NCBI GenBank assembly: GCA_017526725.1
Contig: JAFXRA010000303.1
Span: 1 to 10,197 of the forward strand
Length of the DNA: 10,197 bases
Direction: 5' to 3'
Source: Candidatus Rifleibacteriota bacterium
GTDB taxonomy: Bacteria; Riflebacteria; Ozemobacteria; Ozemobacterales; Ozemobacteraceae
Shown here: in pieces, positions 5,662 to 10,197 of the stretch
Layout of the letters: each line of letters starts with the position of its first letter
How positions within the stretch are numbered: the first letter of the stretch is position 1
Position numbers and translations under genes: made by a program
Notes under the pieces: generated by a model
Databases searched by the model: none
What the model was told of the DNA's origin: nothing
The model's input: the letters and a program-made list of their open reading frames with translations, nothing else

Positions 5662-8157
5662 CTATTCTGCTTTTCCGAAAGAATCATAGAAATCGTTGAG
5701 GTCTTTTAGGCGAGATTCTTTTAAAGATTTCCATTCATCCGGAGTTCCTTCGTAAGAATTTTTTAATAATTCCCCTGCTTGTGTGAGTTTATTTTGTTTT
5801 TGGTATAGTTTTCCGAGACTATTGCTTATCATTAAATATTCTGCCAGGTCTACCGGCTGACTTTGTTTTGACAATTCATAGGCTTTTTCTAATATTACTT
5901 CTGCCCTATCAAGGTCTTTGTTGGTAATCATTAACAGGTAACCCACAGCATTAAGTATTTTGGGAACTGTTGGATACTGTCTTAGTGCTTTTTCAAAGAT
6001 TTCTAAGGCTTCATTATATTTCTTTTCCTGATTTAGAATCATACCTTTCATATAAAGATATTCAAGGTGTTCGCCAATTTCGGTTTTTATTTCATTCAAG
6101 TATTTTTTGCACTCAGCATAATTGCCTCGATTGGAGTTTAAAGCCGCTAGATTTAATCTTATTCTGTCTGCAGCTATTATTTCTTTTTGGCTGTTTGGAA
6201 TATTAATCAAACCCTCTTTGAATACTTCTTCTGCTTCGCTGTAACGACCTTCTTCAAGTAATATTCTTCCAAATAATTCATAAGAGAGAGGGGTTTCTAT
6301 CCATTTTAAGTTGTTTACTGCGTATCTGTGAGCTTCAAGAATCTTATGGCTTTCGAAAAGTATCCTTGCTATCTCATATTTTACATTATATATATTGGGA
6401 ACCATTGCGTCTAATTGTGATAAGACATCCTGAGCTTCTTCTGTTTTTCCCATTGCGTCTAATGACAAAGCACGCCCGTGATAAGCTTGGAGGCATTGCG
6501 GATTGATGTTTGATGCTTTAAGAAAGTATTGTTCAGCTAATTCCCAATTATCTTTTTCAAAAGCAGCGTTTCCAAGACTTAAATATAATTGTTCCTGATT
6601 ATAGGAATGCTGAAAATGGCAGGAAGAAAAACCGTATATTACCGGTAAGAATATAAAGGTTAGTGAAATTAGGGTAATTCTTGGTTTGTATACTACATCG
6701 GGTTGGCAGCAGGAAAAATGCAGGCCTATAATAGAAACTACAAGTCCTATCAGAGGAAAAATAGAGAATGAATTATTGAACAGACTGTAGAAAGCAAAAG
6801 CCAAAACCGCTGTGAGAGTCGATTTTCCTATATATAAATAATCATTCTTGTTTGAACGGTATGAATTATTAAGAAAACTTGTGCATATGCCAAAAAAAAG
6901 TATTACGAGAGAAATGATTATTGGTAAAATATTTTGATTGATAAATCCGGCTTTAAATCCTAAGACTATAATGATAATAGTGGTAAGAGTTGCTGCCCAT
7001 GGAAATGAAACTTTATTGGAGTTGTCTTCTGTAGTCTCTTCTACAGATTCGTATCTGGAATATTTTCTTACATATATACCAAAAACTGCAGCCAGAATAG
7101 AACATACTCCCCATAGGCCTAAAAAGCCGGTTTCTGCTAAAGTAGTCACAATAAAAGAATGTGGATCTGGGTTATGAATGGCTAATCCTAAAGTCGACGC
7201 AGTAGGAGGCCGTTTTAGTGGCATTATATAAGATATAGAACCTGCACCTGTTCCAGTTTTGGGGTGCTCTTTAAAAATATCAAAACCCATTTGCCAAAGT
7301 ATTACTCTGGTAACAAAGGGATGGGATTCGGCTGGAAGAAAGGTTATTTTATCCCATTGATAACTGGATGTTTTGCTATAAATATACCATTGGCCTGCAA
7401 AAAGAATAATTGCAATAAGAAAACCAGCTATAAGAGGTGATTTTCTGGATATTTTTCCTGAATAATTAAACCATTTTGACCAAACCCATATTAGTGCCAT
7501 AAATGCTAGGCTGATAATATTGCCAATTCGGTTAAGCATTAAAATAACGCCTATTTGAACAATAAAAAATATTAAAAATATAATACTGTCTTTTAAGCTT
7601 TTTTTATATAGTTCGGAAAATAGTCCGAATGTTATTGCTGATGTGAGACAGAGAAAGATTCCTAGGTAGTTAGGGTTGCTTAGAGTTCCAACTACATTGA
7701 ATTTGCTTCCCCAAATAAGAAAATCATAACCTGCAGCCTGGCAAATGGCATAAACCGCCATAAATAAGCCGCTTAATGAAATCATACCTGCGATGCTATA
7801 ATTGTCTAAGCTTTTTCTTAATAGTCTTAAGCTTCCGATACAGGCTAAAAGCCCAATATATATCATAGAGATACGAAAACATACTGTGTAATGTGTGAAA
7901 TATAAAGATACCGCTATAGCAATAAAAGATATCAGTAGAAGCCAGGTTAGATTATTATAGCCTTTTAGCGGTCGATAAAAGGATAACAGCAATGAGCCAA
8001 TAGACAGTGAAACAAAAGCAGCTATAATTTCCATCCATTCGCTATAAAAGAATGGATCAAGATAGTCAACTTTGATTAACCAAGGTTGAACTATTAATAT
8101 AACTGTTATGGCAAATCCTGCTATTCGAATTAATGAGTTGGTTAAATTTGATGTCAT
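5662..8157 (-). CDS. O-antigen ligase / polymerase-type (Wzy_C) membrane protein fused to a TPR domain
   Basis: This is an 831-residue protein. Residues 1 to about 510 are a polytopic membrane region with roughly a dozen or more hydrophobic spans. It carries marks of the WaaL/Wzy/PglL superfamily: GTLSNPNYLG (157-166), then R284 followed by EHPKTGTGAGS in the large periplasmic loop, and HNPDPHSFIVTTLAETG (328-344), where the histidines are the kind implicated in transfer from undecaprenyl-diphosphate. Residues about 523-800 form a TPR domain of several repeats, for example NWELAEQYFLKASNINPQ and KKYNEALEIFEKALRQYP. Relatives ligate O-antigen to lipid A core, polymerise polysaccharide, or glycosylate pilin; the sequence cannot decide which. 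No glycosyltransferase genes are beside it. It starts two bases after the DUF192 stop, without an obvious Shine-Dalgarno, so it is probably co-transcribed with ptsI and the DUF192 gene. Its stop faces the activator gene 10 bp away. Confidence 0.88.
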   Translation of the reverse strand: MTSNLTNSLIRIAGFAITVILIVQPWLIKVDYLDPFFYSEWMEIIAAFVSLSIGSLLLSFYRPLKGYNNLTWLLLISFIAIAVSLYFTHYTVCFRISMIYIGLLACIGSLRLLRKSLDNYSIAGMISLSGLFMAVYAICQAAGYDFLIWGSKFNVVGTLSNPNYLGIFLCLTSAITFGLFSELYKKSLKDSIIFLIFFIVQIGVILMLNRIGNIISLAFMALIWVWSKWFNYSGKISRKSPLIAGFLIAIILFAGQWYIYSKTSSYQWDKITFLPAESHPFVTRVILWQMGFDIFKEHPKTGTGAGSISYIMPLKRPPTASTLGLAIHNPDPHSFIVTTLAETGFLGLWGVCSILAAVFGIYVRKYSRYESVEETTEDNSNKVSFPWAATLTTIIIIVLGFKAGFINQNILPIIISLVILFFGICTSFLNNSYRSNKNDYLYIGKSTLTAVLAFAFYSLFNNSFSIFPLIGLVVSIIGLHFSCCQPDVVYKPRITLISLTFIFLPVIYGFSSCHFQHSYNQEQLYLSLGNAAFEKDNWELAEQYFLKASNINPQCLQAYHGRALSLDAMGKTEEAQDVLSQLDAMVPNIYNVKYEIARILFESHKILEAHRYAVNNLKWIETPLSYELFGRILLEEGRYSEAEEVFKEGLINIPNSQKEIIAADRIRLNLAALNSNRGNYAECKKYLNEIKTEIGEHLEYLYMKGMILNQEKKYNEALEIFEKALRQYPTVPKILNAVGYLLMITNKDLDRAEVILEKAYELSKQSQPVDLAEYLMISNSLGKLYQKQNKLTQAGELLKNSYEGTPDEWKSLKESRLKDLNDFYDSFGKAE

Positions 8158-8159
8158 TA

Positions 8160-8678
8160 CTATTCACAATATAGCAAGATTAATGGTATTTCAAGTTTAT
8201 CGCCAATTTTTATATTTAGTTCTTCTATTGAGCCAGCTTTTAATTCTAAGGCGTATTTTGCTTCACCTTTCGAAGCATAATGAGGAAGCCTGTAGGCTGG
8301 TTTTCCATAACCAGGAACCATGTTTTTTATCCATTCAGTAACTGTCAGATCTTCCGAAAAAAATATTAAATCAAGCGGTATGCGTGTGTTCATCATCCAG
8401 AACGACATTTTGTGAGGTTCTTCAAATACAAATAACATACCTGTACTGCTTGCTATTTCTTCATAAAACATCAATCCCTTAGCTCTTTCGTAATTAGTTC
8501 TCGCTAACATTAATTTCAGAGGATTATTCCCTAAGGTGGCATTTACGCAAGTCAGTTTTTGAGGCTCGGGGGAAAACTGTGGATAGCGCTGAGCATATGA
8601 AGTGGTCGAAATAAAGCAGAATAGGAATAATAATACTGTTTCAAGAACAAGAGTTAATTTTTTAAAGGTCTTTTTCAC
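8160..8678 (-). CDS. Secreted DUF192 protein, GTG start
   Basis: The 172-residue product has a signal peptide: KKTFKK, a hydrophobic core at about 9-25, and cleavage probably after A29 in TSYAQ. It is followed by a DUF192 domain (PF02643) from about residue 50 to the end. Typical family segments are ERAKGLMFYEEIASSTGMLFVF (64-85), FWMMNTRIPLDLIFF (93-107), and ALELKAGSIEELNIKIGDKLEI near the end. DUF192 proteins are small, usually exported and of unknown biochemical role. The start codon is GTG at 8678-8676, overlapping the ptsI stop as GTGA. A weak AGG lies six bases before it. The first residues of this frame (KKTFKK) are an ideal signal-peptide n-region, supporting the GTG. The TPR-ligase gene begins two bases after the TAG stop. 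It is probably periplasmic; its relation to either neighbour is unknown. Confidence 0.88.
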   Translation of the reverse strand: MKKTFKKLTLVLETVLLFLFCFISTTSYAQRYPQFSPEPQKLTCVNATLGNNPLKLMLARTNYERAKGLMFYEEIASSTGMLFVFEEPHKMSFWMMNTRIPLDLIFFSEDLTVTEWIKNMVPGYGKPAYRLPHYASKGEAKYALELKAGSIEELNIKIGDKLEIPLILLYCE

Positions 8679-10197
8679 AGTAAACCTAGTTTATTGTTGA
8701 GTTTATTAAGTTCTGACTCAATTTCAGTTGAACTTTTCATAGACAGAAGAGGCTTTATCAGCTTTCTAAGTTCTGAGTATGATACATTGCGGATTATGCT
8801 TTTCACTGCAGGAATCAGAACCGCATTCATGGATAATTCACGTAGTCCAAGCCCCAAAAGCATTATCGTATATTTAATGTCGCCCGCTATTTCACCGCAT
8901 ATGCAGACTTCTATGTTGTTTTTTTCTGCTGCTTTAACTATATTGCTGATTAAGCAAAGAACAGCAGGATTAGTCGGCTTATAAAGATGGGTAACCTTAG
9001 GATTGGTTCTGTCTACCGCTAATGTGTATTGAACAAGGTCATTGCTGCCTATTGCAAAGAAATCAACTTCTTTGGCGTATATATTAGACATAATCGCAAC
9101 AGAAGGAACTTCTACCATCATCCCGATTTTCATTTTTTCAGGAACAGGAATTCCTTCTTTTTTCATTTGTTCTTTAACTTCTGCCAGAATACTTTTTGCT
9201 TCTGTCAATTCTTCCATGCTTGAAATCATTGGGAATAGAATACTAACCTGATTTTTATCTGAAGAAGCAGCAGTTCGAAGAATAGCTCGAAGCTGTGTTA
9301 CAAATAGTTCTCTGCATTCTAATGAGATTCGGATTGCTCTCCAGCCAAGTTCAGGATTCTGTTCGATGTTGTTGCCCGTTAAGTGAGAAATTTTATCTCC
9401 ACCAAGGTCAATGGTTCTAATAACCATAGGATTGCCTTTTAACTTGGCAACAGCTTCTGAATAGCTTTCGAAAAGTTCATCTTCTGTCGGGAAGGTTCTT
9501 CTTGTGAGGTAGGCAAATTCTGTTCGGTAAAGACCTACACCGTAAGATTTGTTCTTTACAGCCTGTTCTATGTCGCTAAGCTGGCCGACATTGGCTTTTA
9601 ATAGTATTTCAACGCCGTCTTTTGTAACAGAAGGTTCTGAAAGAAGTTCATACATTTTTTTCTGACGACTAAGATAAGCTTTGTATTCTGCTTGATATTT
9701 ACATTTAATTTTTTCGTCAGGATTTAGGATTATTTGTTCTGAAGAACCGTCTATTATTGCAAATGCCCCATCTTTGGCTTTCTTCATCAGGTCTTTAACT
9801 TGAATTAAAGCTGGAATGCCAAGAGATCTGGCCATTATAGCAGCATGTGAAGTTGAAGTGCCTTCTTCTATAGCAATACCCAATATTCTGGAAGGGTCGA
9901 GAGTCATCATATCAGAAGGAGTTAAATCTTCTGCTAAGACTATCATGCCTTCTTCCAATTCTTCCATTTTGGTAGTTGGATTCTTAGATTTCTGGCAGTT
10001 TTTAAGAATACGCTTGCCTATATCTAAAATATCTATTGCTTTGCTTTGAAACTGCGGGTCTGGAAGATTTCTAAAGAAAGTGCTGTAATCCTTTATTACT
10101 TTACTGACAGCAGACTGGCAATCTTGCTGTTGTTCTTTTATTCGTTTTGTTATTTCTTTGCGAAGGTCTGGATCGTCTATAAGAGTTAGGTGTGCCT
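8675..10197 (-). CDS. ptsI: Phosphoenolpyruvate-protein phosphotransferase (PTS enzyme I), N-terminus beyond the window
   Basis: Enzyme I takes phosphate from phosphoenolpyruvate and passes it to HPr, the first step of PTS sugar uptake, in the cytoplasm. About 506 residues are in the window against about 575 in the full E. coli protein, so roughly 65-70 N-terminal residues lie past 10197. The frame stays open above the internal ATG at 9967. The upstream part has the HPr-binding helical region, including AHLTLIDDPDLRKEI and IDILDIGKRILKN, so 9967 is not the true start. The phosphorylated histidine is in GTSTSHAAIMARS (codon 9845-9847). Other marks are GVGLYRTEF, VIRTIDLGGDK, ENPELGWRAIR-like NPELGWRAIR, DFFAIGSNDLVQYTLAVDR, and the C-terminal catalytic cysteine in CICGEIAGD (codon 8897-8899). 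The protein looks fully active. Its stop overlaps the DUF192 start. HPr (ptsH) is often adjacent and would lie off the right edge if present. Confidence 0.96.
   Translation of the reverse strand, partial: AHLTLIDDPDLRKEITKRIKEQQQDCQSAVSKVIKDYSTFFRNLPDPQFQSKAIDILDIGKRILKNCQKSKNPTTKMEELEEGMIVLAEDLTPSDMMTLDPSRILGIAIEEGTSTSHAAIMARSLGIPALIQVKDLMKKAKDGAFAIIDGSSEQIILNPDEKIKCKYQAEYKAYLSRQKKMYELLSEPSVTKDGVEILLKANVGQLSDIEQAVKNKSYGVGLYRTEFAYLTRRTFPTEDELFESYSEAVAKLKGNPMVIRTIDLGGDKISHLTGNNIEQNPELGWRAIRISLECRELFVTQLRAILRTAASSDKNQVSILFPMISSMEELTEAKSILAEVKEQMKKEGIPVPEKMKIGMMVEVPSVAIMSNIYAKEVDFFAIGSNDLVQYTLAVDRTNPKVTHLYKPTNPAVLCLISNIVKAAEKNNIEVCICGEIAGDIKYTIMLLGLGLRELSMNAVLIPAVKSIIRNVSYSELRKLIKPLLSMKSSTEIESELNKLNNKLGLL

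Noticed and set aside
6938..7177. Plus-strand open frame inside the ligase-TPR gene
   Set aside because: No family resemblance, no ribosome binding site, and it lies wholly opposite a well-supported gene.
9029..9251. Plus-strand open frames opposite ptsI
   Set aside because: Composition is that of an antisense shadow (runs of Phe, His, Asn) and ptsI is unambiguous here.
8675..9967. A complete 430-residue enzyme I starting at ATG 9967
   Set aside because: The frame remains open to the window edge and the upstream translation has conserved enzyme I segments, so the gene is partial.

Overview
The window is AT-rich chromosomal DNA, by eye in the mid-30s % GC, with dense coding. It encodes a LolA-like lipoprotein carrier, an O-antigen-ligase-type membrane protein, a sigma-54 activator and enzyme I of the sugar phosphotransferase system. 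Together these suggest a low-GC, diderm (Gram-negative-type) bacterium. The sequence alone does not let me name the phylum. Seven protein-coding genes are well supported; no rRNA, tRNA, CRISPR array or transposase gene is visible.

Left edge (1-190): non-coding DNA dominated by an imperfect inverted repeat about 120 bp long. It holds two copies of the 10-mer TAGTTTACAA; a third copy lies in the only other sizeable intergenic gap (1445-1563).

Plus strand (191-5651): a YmdB-type metallophosphoesterase comes first, then a small membrane-anchored thioredoxin-fold protein with a CxxS active site. After a 119-bp gap comes a tight three-gene unit. Its members are a secreted LolA-like protein, a 737-residue membrane protein (TM2-like N-terminus, four predicted membrane spans, C-terminal TPRs) and a stand-alone sigma-54 activator (AAA+ plus Fis-type HTH, no receiver domain). 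The first two genes abut and the last two overlap by four bases, so they are probably co-translated. The arrangement suggests a membrane-to-transcription circuit, with the TPR protein as a possible partner or controller of the activator. That link is inference.

Minus strand (10197-5662, transcribed right to left): ptsI (enzyme I, running off the right edge), then a secreted DUF192 protein starting at GTG and overlapping the ptsI stop, then an 831-residue Wzy/WaaL-type polymerase or ligase fused to a TPR domain. The junctions (GTGA overlap; 2-bp gap) indicate one transcript. The two units converge with only 10 bp between stop codons and no recognisable terminator.

The families are mostly known. 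The parts most worth attention are the lolA-like / TM2-TPR / receiver-less activator operon, the tail-anchored CxxS thioredoxin, and the repeated intergenic element.
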